From the NCBI GenBank assembly GCA_003153055.1, contig PMBV01000490.1, positions 1 through 18,329 on the forward strand: a DNA stretch of 18,329 nt, written 5' to 3'. Made by a program: the position numbers and the translations under genes. Shown piece after piece: positions 1 to 8,200 of this stretch. The first letter of the stretch is position 1; each line of letters starts with the position of its first letter. The notes under the pieces are model-generated. The model had not been told where the DNA came from and searched no databases. It was given only the letters and a program-made list of their open reading frames with translations. The stretch comes from Myxococcales bacterium (GTDB taxonomy: Bacteria; Myxococcota; Myxococcia; Myxococcales; Myxococcaceae).

Positions 1-129
1 TCAGCGTCCGGTGGTGGTGGCTCAGCCTCCGGTGGTGGCTCAGCCTCCGGTGGTGGCTCAGCCTCCGGTGGTGGTTCAGCCTCCGGTGGTGGTTCAGCCT
101 CTGGCGGCGGCTCAGCCTCCGGCGGCGGC
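1..129 (+). repeat. 18-bp in-frame tandem repeat encoding SASGGG linker
   Basis: Seven near-identical units run to base 129. The first is 21 bp (one extra GGT/GGC codon) and the other six are 18 bp each, starting at 22, 40, 58, 76, 94 and 112. Units differ mostly at synonymous third positions (ggt versus ggc), with a g/c change in unit 1. Each unit encodes Ser-Ala-Ser-Gly-Gly-Gly. The array reaches the left edge, so the real copy number may be higher. It acts as a flexible spacer before the cytochrome's globular part, and its period makes slippage-driven length change without frameshift possible. Confidence 0.9.
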
Positions 130-1761
130 ACCGGCACCCCTCTGCCTGGCACCTATGCCGTCATCGCCTGGAACGACCTCGGCATGCACTGCATGGACGG
201 TAAGGACTACTCCGTCTTCAGCATCCTCCCGCCCTACAACAACCTCCATGCTCAGGTCATTCGCACAGACGTGACGTCCGGCAAACTGGTTGACTCGAGC
301 GTCGCCATCACCCTGACCTACGAGGCGGTGGCCGACACCGCTGGGTCCATCAACACCATCAGCTCCACAAAGACAAACTTCTGGAATTTTTCACAGAAGC
401 TCTTTGGCCCCGACCTGACGCCCGACCACGGGCTCAACCTCGGCGAGCCCAACGTCAGCCTTCCGACGCCTTCGCATACACCTACCACAATGAGCTACGA
501 CGCGACTAACAAGTGGTGGCGCGCCGAGGGCATCCCCCTCACGCCCTACCCCGACGACTACGGCACCAATGGTGGGGTGAAAAACTTCTATCCAATGGTG
601 AAGGTGGTGGCGAGGGACGGCGCCAAAACCGTGTTGGCCTCCACCAGCGTCGTCCTGCCGGTCTCCGATGAGATGAGCTGCAAATCCTGCCATGCGTCGA
701 ACAGCGGCTACGGATACGCCCAGCCGGCCGCCGGGTGGGTCAACGACACCACCGATATGGAGAAGGACTGGAAGAAGAACATTCTCCGGCTGCATGACGA
801 GAAGTTCCCGACGGCCATCGCGACGGCGAACATGGGGAGCACCTACACTGGCGGCACGCTCCTCGCCACCGCGTCTGCCGGCCAACCGGTGCTGTGCGCC
901 GCGTGCCACAAGTCCAACGCCCTGGCCACGGGCCTGAAGGCCGGCATCAAACCACTCACCGAGGCGTTGCACGGCAAGCACGCTACCGTCTACAAGCCGG
1001 CCACCACCACCGCGTTGGACGCGCTGAAGACCCGCGATGCCTGTTACCTCTGCCACCCTGGCTCGGTGACCAAGTGCTTGCGCGGACCAATGGGTGACGC
1101 CGTCGACCCGAGCACAGGCCTCCCCAGCATCGACTGCCAGAGCTGCCACGGAAGCATGTCGGCGGTCGGAAAGCCGGGGCGAGAAGGCTGGCTCGACGAG
1201 CCCAACTGTCAGAGTTGCCACGACCGTGCCTCCAGCAGTTCGACCCCTTTCGTCCGCTACACCAGCGTCTTCTCGAGCGGAACCACGGTGCGAGCCACTG
1301 TCGATACGCGCTTCGCCACCAATGCCAACACCCCCGCGGCCGGCAAGTCGCTGTACCGCTTCAGCACTGGACACGGCGGCCTTCAATGCGAGGCCTGCCA
1401 CGGGCCGACCCACGCCGAGTATCCCAGCTCGCACGACAACGACAACGTTCAGAGCCTCGCGCTGCAAGGCCACACAGGGACCATCAACGAGTGCAAGGTC
1501 TGCCACACGACCATGCCGACCACGGCCAACGGTGGTCCGCACGGAATGCACGAAGTCGGGCAAGCCTGGGTCCAAGACCATCATGGGAAGGCCGTCTCCC
1601 GGACCGATTGCCAGCAGTGCCACGGCACCACCTCGGCCGGCTCGCCGCTGGCGGTGGTCAGGACCGCCGTCACACTGAACGCGGGAAACCTTGGCACCAA
1701 GAGCTTCGCCGCGGGCGCCAAGGTGACCTGCTGGAGCTGCCATAACGGCCCCAACCCGTGA
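1..1761 (+). CDS. Nine-haem c-type cytochrome, 5' end outside window
   Basis: Frame 1 is open from the left edge to a TGA at 1759-1761, so the start lies upstream and 586 residues are visible. The first 43 residues are a repeated Ser-Ala-Ser-Gly-Gly-Gly linker. A domain of about 180 residues follows, opening with an AVIAWNDLGMHCMD motif (residues 53-66) that I recall from multihaem cytochromes of metal-reducing and myxobacterial genomes. Nine CXXCH haem-c attachment motifs then occur at residues 227, 299, 348, 379, 403, 463, 498, 537 and 577. They predict nine covalently bound haems and export through a c-type cytochrome maturation pathway. The flexible linker suggests a lipid-anchored or cell-surface protein with its signal peptide upstream of the window. 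The role is probably electron transfer in or beyond the periplasm; partner and substrate are unknown. The next gene begins 30 bases downstream. Confidence 0.9.
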   Translation, partial: SASGGGGSASGGGSASGGGSASGGGSASGGGSASGGGSASGGGTGTPLPGTYAVIAWNDLGMHCMDGKDYSVFSILPPYNNLHAQVIRTDVTSGKLVDSSVAITLTYEAVADTAGSINTISSTKTNFWNFSQKLFGPDLTPDHGLNLGEPNVSLPTPSHTPTTMSYDATNKWWRAEGIPLTPYPDDYGTNGGVKNFYPMVKVVARDGAKTVLASTSVVLPVSDEMSCKSCHASNSGYGYAQPAAGWVNDTTDMEKDWKKNILRLHDEKFPTAIATANMGSTYTGGTLLATASAGQPVLCAACHKSNALATGLKAGIKPLTEALHGKHATVYKPATTTALDALKTRDACYLCHPGSVTKCLRGPMGDAVDPSTGLPSIDCQSCHGSMSAVGKPGREGWLDEPNCQSCHDRASSSSTPFVRYTSVFSSGTTVRATVDTRFATNANTPAAGKSLYRFSTGHGGLQCEACHGPTHAEYPSSHDNDNVQSLALQGHTGTINECKVCHTTMPTTANGGPHGMHEVGQAWVQDHHGKAVSRTDCQQCHGTTSAGSPLAVVRTAVTLNAGNLGTKSFAAGAKVTCWSCHNGPNP

Positions 1762-1780
1762 CCCGGGGCAGCGGCATGCT

Positions 1781-1786
1781 AGAGGG
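1781..1786 (+). promoter_or_regulatory. Ribosome binding site supporting GTG start at 1792
   Basis: An AGAGGG element lies 5 bases before GTG 1792. It favours this start over the in-frame ATG at 1861, which would remove the first membrane segment. Confidence 0.5.
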
Positions 1787-1791
1787 CGCCC

Positions 1792-2478
1792 GTGCCCAAG
1801 GGTGCCCTCGTCGCGCGAGTCGTTCTCAGCTTCGCCTTTCGGTCCTCCTGCTACGCCGTGATGGCGTGGCTGGCCCTCTGGGCCGAGGCCAGGCCCGCCC
1901 CCGGAGCGCTGCCCGATGTGCTGCTGGAGTCCATTCCGTACCTCGCGTGGGTCGACCGTCAGAATTACCTGCTCTGGCTCTTCGCCTACACACCCGTGGC
2001 CCTCTGGCTGCTGGCCACCGACGCGGAGCGGTTCATCCGGTACATGTACACCTCGGGACTCGTCGCGCTGGTCCGTGGCCTGAGCATCGCGGCCACCGGG
2101 CTGGGAGCCATCTCAGGCGCCGACCCTCACGCTGGCATGTCTTTCGAGGCGCGGGTCACTGCCTTCTTCCAACTGCTGAACCCGCTGGGCTTCTTCGATC
2201 GCGACCACGGCGCGCGCGTCTCCCTGTCGAAGGATCTCTTCTTCTCAGGCCACGTCGCGACCACCTTCCTCTTGCTCCTCTATGTCTGGCCGTTTCCCCG
2301 GCTCCGCTGGGTGATGCTGGCGGGGCACGCGCTGGTGGTGGCGAGCGTCTTCTTCTCGCACCTGCACTACACCATCGACGTCATCGGAGCGTACGCCGTC
2401 ACCTTCTCGCTGTTCACGCTGCGCGAATCCTCCGGGCGCTCAGTACGGGCCCACCGCGACGTAGCCGCCCGGCGCTGA
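1792..2478 (+). CDS. PAP2_C / sphingomyelin-synthase-like membrane protein
   Basis: The product is 228 residues, hydrophobic, with about five to six predicted membrane segments. Two motifs match the lipid phosphatase/phosphotransferase (PAP2) superfamily, especially the sphingomyelin-synthase-like C-terminal family: DLFFSGHVATT (residues 148-158) and SHLHYTIDVIGAY (189-201). The expected catalytic triad is His154, His192 and Asp196. A segment with RGLSIAATGL (95-104) resembles the family's membrane motif before the active site. Family members move or remove phospho-headgroups on lipids, so the likely substrate is a membrane lipid; which one cannot be told from sequence. I chose GTG 1792 because it keeps the first hydrophobic segment and has an AGAGGG site. 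It begins 30 bases after the cytochrome gene on the same strand, so co-transcription is possible. Its last 39 bases overlap the end of a gene on the other strand. Confidence 0.85.
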   Translation: MPKGALVARVVLSFAFRSSCYAVMAWLALWAEARPAPGALPDVLLESIPYLAWVDRQNYLLWLFAYTPVALWLLATDAERFIRYMYTSGLVALVRGLSIAATGLGAISGADPHAGMSFEARVTAFFQLLNPLGFFDRDHGARVSLSKDLFFSGHVATTFLLLLYVWPFPRLRWVMLAGHALVVASVFFSHLHYTIDVIGAYAVTFSLFTLRESSGRSVRAHRDVAARR

Positions 2479-2811
2479 CATGCGAAGCCCGAACTCCACC
2501 GGCCGGCCGTGGCTGACCCACACCCAATCCGTCCGCGTCTCGTAGTGCCCGGGGGTAGCGATGGTGCGGTACGAGCCGGGCGCGCACCGGGGTGGGCCCC
2601 AGCTCCTCCAGCACCGGCCAGGCTCCCAGACCTGCTGTGCTTGGCCCGGCACCCAGACCTGCACCGAGCGGGGCTCGTAGCGACCGTGGCGATCGCCGCG
2701 CCGCATCTCTCGTCGAGAGGGCTCACGCCCGCCGTGGTCCCAGTCAGCGCGCGCGGCCGTCGCGCTCATCGTGCTCGCCGCCAGAAGGAGTCCGAGGAGT
2801 GTCTTGTTCAT
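2440..2811 (-). CDS. Small secreted Trp/Pro/Gly-rich protein
   Basis: The product is 123 residues and starts with a clear signal peptide (MNKTLLGLLLAAS, then SATAARA before Asp), so it should be exported. The mature part has a basic, Arg-rich stretch, then repeats of the style VWVPGQ, VWEPGR, PGSYRT, PGHYET and WVWVSH. These resemble the short Trp-Pro-Gly-Tyr motifs of YXWGXW-type secreted proteins, though I cannot assign the family firmly. Function is unknown; a cell-envelope structural role is a guess. The frame stays open upstream to 3150, but the signal peptide fixes the start at ATG 2811. It lies 31 bases downstream of a 61-residue gene on the same strand and converges on the PAP2-like gene with a 39-base overlap. 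Confidence 0.75.
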   Translation of the reverse strand: MNKTLLGLLLAASTMSATAARADWDHGGREPSRREMRRGDRHGRYEPRSVQVWVPGQAQQVWEPGRCWRSWGPPRCAPGSYRTIATPGHYETRTDWVWVSHGRPVEFGLRMSAPGGYVAVGPY

Positions 2812-2842
2812 GCCCACTCGGACGGCCACCGACAGTTTCGAT

Positions 2843-3028
2843 TCAACCCTTGCGGCGGTCTGGCGCGTAGCCGTGGGTGATGAGCCAGCCGAGCGAATCC
2901 ACCGGAGGTCGGTCCGCCGGCCGCCACGAGAAATCAACCAGCAACTCCCCGAACGTGGGGGCCGAGCCACCTGGACCCTTGCGGCGTTCGCCTCGCGCTT
3001 CTTCTGTCGACACAACGTCCTTGGACAT
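2843..3028 (-). CDS. Hypothetical 61-residue protein
   Basis: A short charged protein starting MSKDVVSTEE and containing TFGELLVDFSWRPADRPP and SLGWLITHGYAP. It has no signal peptide or membrane segment and I do not recognise its family. The start at ATG 3028 is preceded by a GAGG element 7 bases away (ACGAGGTCGTC-ATG). The frame is open further upstream to 3403, but that would run into the kinase gene on the other strand, and a nearer alternative, ATG 3064, has a poorly placed ribosome site. The gene precedes the secreted small protein by 31 bases on the same strand, so the two may form an operon, divergent from the kinase gene. It could be spurious, but the ordered hydrophobic pattern with aromatic residues looks like real protein. 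Confidence 0.5.
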   Translation of the reverse strand: MSKDVVSTEEARGERRKGPGGSAPTFGELLVDFSWRPADRPPVDSLGWLITHGYAPDRRKG

Positions 3029-3236
3029 GACGACCTCGTATGAAACAGGGCTGTAACTCCGCATCTCACGCGGGTTTGCGCCGCCGTCAAATTCTGAGCT
3101 GGTCGTATCTGGCCGGTTTTCGGGGAAGATCGAATGGCGCCCTGCGACAAGCTTCAGCTCGCTGACTTCCGGGAGTAGCGTCTGTCGACCGTGGGGGTGG
3201 AACGCCCGTGGCAGCTGTGCAAATGAGGGAAGAAGA
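3029..3236. other. Divergent intergenic region
   Basis: This 208-base spacer separates the minus-strand small-gene pair from the plus-strand kinase and should carry promoters for both. On the minus strand a TTGACG (3090-3085) could be a -35 element, but the hexamer 17 bases further on is a poor -10 match. No convincing operator or hairpin was seen. The region is less GC-rich than the surrounding genes. Confidence 0.45.
3225..3230 (+). promoter_or_regulatory. Ribosome binding site for kinase gene
   Basis: GAGGGA lies 6 bases before ATG 3237 and continues into a purine-rich AAGAAGA run. It supports this start. Confidence 0.65.
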
Positions 3237-5258
3237 ATGACCTCTGAGATGATCCCCGCATCGGTAGACGTCGATTTGGCCCGCACGCCAGAGGCGGCCT
3301 CCATGCTGGTCGATCTCACCGGACGGCTCTTGAGTCTGCGGTACCAGTTGCTCGACGTGGTGGGCGGCGGAGGCATGGCCACGGTGTACCGGGCGATGGA
3401 CATGCAGACGCAGCACGAGCTGGCGGTGAAGGTGCTCGATCCACGGTTCGACCCCGGGAAGGATCCAATCTACCGCGAGCGCTTCCTCCGTGAGGCGCGG
3501 CTGTCGACGCGGCTCTCGCACGGCAACATCGTCGAGGTGGTCGACACCGGAGAGAGCGACGGGGTGCACTTCATCGCGATGGAGCTGCTCCGGGGCCGCA
3601 CGTTGGCCGAGGTGCTCGAGACCGAGCGGGTCCTCGGCTGGGAGCGGGCCGTCAGGCTGGTGCGGCAGATGGGGGCCGGCCTCGCCTTCGCTCACGAGCT
3701 GGGCCTGGTGCACCGAGACTTGAAGCCCGCCAACTGCTTCGTGCTGGGCTCGGGAGACACCGAGTGGCTCAAGCTCCTCGACTTCGGCCTCGCCAAGCCG
3801 ATGGCCAATACCGCGGGCGACAACGAGGTGACGCGAACCACGATGGTGATGGGCTCGCCGGCGTACATGGCGCCCGAGCAAGCCCGGGGAGAAGCGGCGA
3901 CTCAGGCCGACATCTACGCCCTCGGCGTGATGCTCTTTCGCATGCTGTCTGGCCAGGTTCCCTTCAGCGGGCCCACTGCCATCGACGTCATCGTGCAGCA
4001 CATTCAGTCTCCGCTGCCGTGGCTCAGAGAGGTGACCCCCACCGCCAACGTTCCCATCGAGCTCGAGCTGGTGATGCGCCGGTGCCTCGAGAAGGACCCT
4101 CGCGCTCGCTACGCCTCGGTGCAGGCGCTCCTCTTCGCCCTCGACGAAGCCGAGGCGCAGGCCCACGGACACCCGGCTCAGCGACTGGCCACCCAGAGCC
4201 TCCCCGCGTACCGGAGCGCCACGCCGCCACCTCCACCACCTCCATCCATCGCTTCGGTGCTTCCGCCTCCACCGCCTCTGAGCGCGCTGGCCGGTCCCGC
4301 TCCGCGCACCCCGACGGCCATCTTCACGGCGGTGCGCGAGCCTCGCCGGGGCCGCTGGCTGGTCTGGGCGGGAGTCGTCATCGCGCTGGGTCTCGGTGGG
4401 CTCTTCCTCTGGCGCTCGTCCCAGGCCGTCGAGGCGGTCGCCGAGGAGCCCGCGGTGGCGCCTTCGCCTGCGGCGGTGCCCACGGCCGCGACCCCCGAGC
4501 CAGCCGCGCGCCCCGGGGCCATCGTCTTCCGCATCAACAGCATTCCCACTGGGGCCACGGTGAAGATCGGCTCGAAGGTGATGGGGCTCACCCCGACGAC
4601 CTTCGAGATTCCTGCCGATGAGACCGGTGAGGCCACGGTGGAGCTCACGCTCGAAGCCAAGGGCTACCAGACCATCACCTTCATCGCGACGAGCCCGGGT
4701 CCGCGGTTTGATCTCGTTCAGCGGCTTCAGAAGGGCTCTGGCCGCGTGCAGCTGGCGAAGCAGGCCGGCTCAGCCCCGGCGAAAGATGAGGGCTCCGGGG
4801 TCGTCATTCCGCTGGGGCTCCCGTCCGAGCCCGTGGTGGCGAGCGCGAAGCCGGCGCCGGTCACCGCTGAGCTCGCGCTTCCGTCCGCTCCCGCGGCGAG
4901 CCCCAAGGTCGCGGAGGTCGCCCCTCACGTGGCCGAGCAGCCCAAGGCCGCGGCCCCGGTTTCCGGTCGCGTCTACCCACAAGATGAGCTCACCAGCAGG
5001 CCCCGGCTCATCGACGCGGGACGACCTCCCCGCTACTCGGGGTCGGCGCGCGCCGTGCGGAGCGAGGGGACGGCGGTCGCCCGGTGCGTCGTGGCCGTGA
5101 GCGGCCACTTGGAGGACTGCCGCATGCTGAAGTCGGTGCCGCTGATGGACGAGGAGATACTCGAGTCGCTCAAGACTCGCGTGTACGAGCCCGGCAAGTT
5201 GGGGAGCGAGCCCGTGCCCAGTGAGGTGAAAATCGTCCTCCGCGTCGAGGCCCGCTGA
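3237..5258 (+). CDS. Transmembrane Ser/Thr protein kinase with PEGA and TonB C-terminal domains
   Basis: The product is 673 residues. Residues 35-305 form a PknB-type (Hanks) kinase with all key parts: glycine loop GGGGMATVY (43-51), Lys65 in AVKVLD, Glu86, HRDLKPAN (159-166), DFG (182-184) and APE (212-214). It should be an active kinase phosphorylating Ser/Thr in the cytoplasm. A proline-rich linker (328-350) leads to one membrane segment (about 374-392). Outside the membrane are a PEGA domain (about 428-486: SIPTGATVKIG, LEAKGYQ) and, after an Ala/Pro-rich spacer, a TonB C-terminal-like domain (about 580-672: RCVVAVSGHLEDCRML, then MDEEILESL). That domain has a likely disulfide pair, Cys617 and Cys628. 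The external part probably senses or touches the cell wall or an outer-membrane protein and passes this to the kinase. It ends 7 bases from the end of the converging TIG lipoprotein gene. Confidence 0.93.
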   Translation: MTSEMIPASVDVDLARTPEAASMLVDLTGRLLSLRYQLLDVVGGGGMATVYRAMDMQTQHELAVKVLDPRFDPGKDPIYRERFLREARLSTRLSHGNIVEVVDTGESDGVHFIAMELLRGRTLAEVLETERVLGWERAVRLVRQMGAGLAFAHELGLVHRDLKPANCFVLGSGDTEWLKLLDFGLAKPMANTAGDNEVTRTTMVMGSPAYMAPEQARGEAATQADIYALGVMLFRMLSGQVPFSGPTAIDVIVQHIQSPLPWLREVTPTANVPIELELVMRRCLEKDPRARYASVQALLFALDEAEAQAHGHPAQRLATQSLPAYRSATPPPPPPPSIASVLPPPPPLSALAGPAPRTPTAIFTAVREPRRGRWLVWAGVVIALGLGGLFLWRSSQAVEAVAEEPAVAPSPAAVPTAATPEPAARPGAIVFRINSIPTGATVKIGSKVMGLTPTTFEIPADETGEATVELTLEAKGYQTITFIATSPGPRFDLVQRLQKGSGRVQLAKQAGSAPAKDEGSGVVIPLGLPSEPVVASAKPAPVTAELALPSAPAASPKVAEVAPHVAEQPKAAAPVSGRVYPQDELTSRPRLIDAGRPPRYSGSARAVRSEGTAVARCVVAVSGHLEDCRMLKSVPLMDEEILESLKTRVYEPGKLGSEPVPSEVKIVLRVEAR

Positions 5259-5265
5259 CTGGCGT

Positions 5266-8200
5266 TCAGGGCGAGAACCGCTCCGAAACGGCCGTGGTGA
5301 AGGCCGACCAACTCGCCGATGACAGGGCGTCGTCGAAGGTCCACTGGGCATAGGAGAACTTCGGCGTGCGGATGGAATAGATGACGAGGAACAGGGCGCT
5401 CCCCTGCGCCTGGAGCCGGAGCGTCTCCACCGCCGCCGGGGGCAGCTCGACCCGCGTCTGGCTCCCTGGCAGCACCACGCTCCAGACCGTGAGCGTCCCC
5501 AGCGGGCTGTCCTGGAGAATCGACACGCTGTGGAGGTCCGCCACGCCGCCGGGCTCCGTCGTCCAGGCGATGGTCCCACGAAACGCGTCGGTCGGCTCGA
5601 CGAGGGTGGGCGCGGCCAGCATGGGCCCGATGGTGACGCCGGCGCCGAGGTCTCCTCCCTGCCGCCGGAAGAAGTTGCTCGAGGGGTAGAATCGCTCTCC
5701 CCGCGCCTGGTTGAGGAAGACGAAGCTCGTGCCGTCGAGCCGGGGGAAGTTGGGGAACCGCAGTCGCGGCTCCACCGAGCTCACCTGCGAGCTGAAGGCC
5801 AGGCCCGTGTCCCAGTTCGAGGGGTTGGGAATGAAGCCCTCGGCCCCGAGGTCGAGCCAGGCGTAGACGTTGTTGATGGCGGCCTCGACGCCCCCGTCGG
5901 CCGGGAGCACCAGCGGCGTGTCGATGGTGACGGGCACGGTCAGGTCGAGCTGCACATCGAGCACGATGGCGCGGCCGGTGGCTGGGTTGTCGGCTGAGGT
6001 GCTGATGCCACGAGAGATGCCCAGCGTCACCGGCGTGAAGCTCGCCGTGTCGGCGTCGACGATGCCCAGCACCGCGTAGACCGCCCGTACCCCGGCGCTG
6101 GTGAACAGCAGGTACTCGGCCCCGTCGGAGCTGAGACGCCACTGCTCCCCTGGCTTGCCCGCGCCTCCGCCGAAGGGCGGCCCGTCGTAGAGCGAGCTCT
6201 GAGCCACGAAGACCCGCGCCTCGAGGCTCTCGCGGGGTGACAGCGGCCGCGGCGACTTGAAGCCCGTGACCCGCCCCGAGATGCTCGAGGCCGCCACGCC
6301 GCCAGTGCCCGGGCTCGGGTTGCCGTCCGCTCCACCCTGGGCCCGCCCGATGAAGACGGTGAGGTTCTCCGAGCCCACCAGGCTCACCGTCGAGGCGCCG
6401 TAACCGGCCTTGAAGGCCGTCACCGTCTGAGCCTTCACCAGCGACGGGTCAGAGAAGGTGAGTTGCCCTCTCGCGTCGGTCAGGCCCTGGTAGGGCGTCG
6501 TCGGGTCGACGCCCAGCACCACCGTGGCCCGCTCCACCGGCGCGCCGTACTGCGTGCCGCTCGAGTCCAGCACCGTCACGTTGAGCGTACCCACCAGGGG
6601 GCCTCCCGAGAGCCCACCCGAGATGCTCCGGGGGTCGAAGTACGAGTAGCCGGCGGCGAGCACGTCTTGCTGCCCCAAGCGGCGGAGCCCCACGTCCACC
6701 ACGCCCACGTCACCCTTGGGCGCCCGGCAGGTCAGCGTGTGGGTGTCGATGACTTTCACGTCCTTCGCTTTCGCCTCGCCGAAAGACACCACCGTCGCGT
6801 CGCCGAAGCCCCGACCCAAGATGGTGACCAGCGTGCCGCCGGCCACCGCGCCTCGCCACGGCTCCACGCGACCGATGGCCAGGGCGTCGAGAGCGGTGAA
6901 ACCACCAGGGAGCCTGGCCTCGTTTTCCTGGTCACCCGCTTCTCTCACCACCACGTCGTTGGGCCCTCCCGAGCCTGGGGGCGTGACGGCGTCGAGCTGC
7001 GTCTCCTGGGTGACGGAGACACCGGTTGCCTCGAGCGCACCCACCCACACCCGGGGCGACGGAGGGAACGCGGTACCGAAGAGGCTCACTGCCGTGCCGC
7101 CATCAGAGGGCCCCTGCGCTGGCGTGATGGCACTGAGGCCCATTCTCCAGGTGACGGCGGAGCTCAGCGATGACGAAGCGCTCCCGCTCGACGACAGAAC
7201 ATCGGAGCGCCTCGGAGCCGTGCCCCGAGCGGGAACGGTCAGCACCGCGGTGGAGAAGGTCCGCGCGCCCACCACAGCCGGTTGCCCGCCGATGCTGACC
7301 TCGAGGAGCCCTTGCTCGAGCCCTTGCCCGGTGAGCGTGACCGTGTCGCCCTGGGCCACCACGTGGGGAAACACGCCGAAGGTGGTGAACCCTCCGTCGA
7401 GAGCGACGTAGGTGAAGGCGCCGTGGGCCGTCCAGGCGTCCTCTGAGGTCCTGACCGTGACGTCGACGGCCCCGAGCCTCACTCCTGCTGGAGTCGTCGC
7501 GGTGAGCTGCGAATCGGAGCCCACCGTCACGTCGGTGGCGGGAACTCCGGCGAGCTCGACCGTCATGACCCCCGAGAAGCCCTGACCCTCCATGGTGATT
7601 CGACTGCCACCTTCCAACGGCCCGGTGGGAGGCGTCACCGAGGTGAGGCGCACCTCGTTCAAGTACCGGAAGGCCCGGCGCTGAGTGGAGGCGCCCGAGT
7701 GATTGTACAGCAGCACATCCACCAGCCCCGCCGCGAGGCCTCTGGGGACCAGCGCCGAGAGCTGAGTGGACGACACGACCATGACGCGCGGGCTCGACTG
7801 ACCTCCGAAGAGCACCGTGGTGTCGGCCGTGAAGCCCTGCCCCGCGAACGTCACCACCGTGCCTCCTCCCAGCGGCCCCGCCTTGGGCGTGAGCGACGTC
7901 ACCGCAAGCTCGTCGTAGTAGGTGAAGCAGCGAGAGCAGGTCGCCGCGCCGTTGGGGTTCTTCATCGACACCGAGACCGGACCCACCACCCCCGGCGGCA
8001 CCGTCAGCTCGATGGTGGTGTCGTCGATGATTTGAAAGCCCAAGACGGGGTTCGACGAGAAGGCGATGGAGGTGAGCGGCTTGGCCTGGCTCCCCGAGGT
8101 GCCGATACCCTGGAGGAAGCCGGTCCCCTCGAGGGTGGCCACGCTCCCACCCGCCGCCGGACCCCGAGGCGGCAAGAGCCGGGTGAGGCGCAGCGCTGGT

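Noticed and set aside
1..129. Tandem repeat as a CRISPR array
   Set aside because: The units are contiguous with no spacers and are in frame, so it is a coding minisatellite.
391..1743. 450-residue open frame on the minus strand opposite the cytochrome
   Set aside because: The composition (Arg, Gly, His, Val-rich, no domain) is that of an antisense shadow of a high-GC gene. The nine haem motifs make the plus strand the real one.
2812..3150. Upstream extension of the small secreted gene
   Set aside because: The signal peptide beginning at 2811 would become internal, and the extension overlaps the 61-residue gene in another frame.
3210..3221. TGGCAGCTGTGC as a sigma-54 promoter
   Set aside because: The GG and GC elements are 9 rather than about 12 bases apart.
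3087..4172. 361-residue minus-strand frame opposite the kinase
   Set aside because: It lies opposite clear kinase motifs and has no recognisable protein features.
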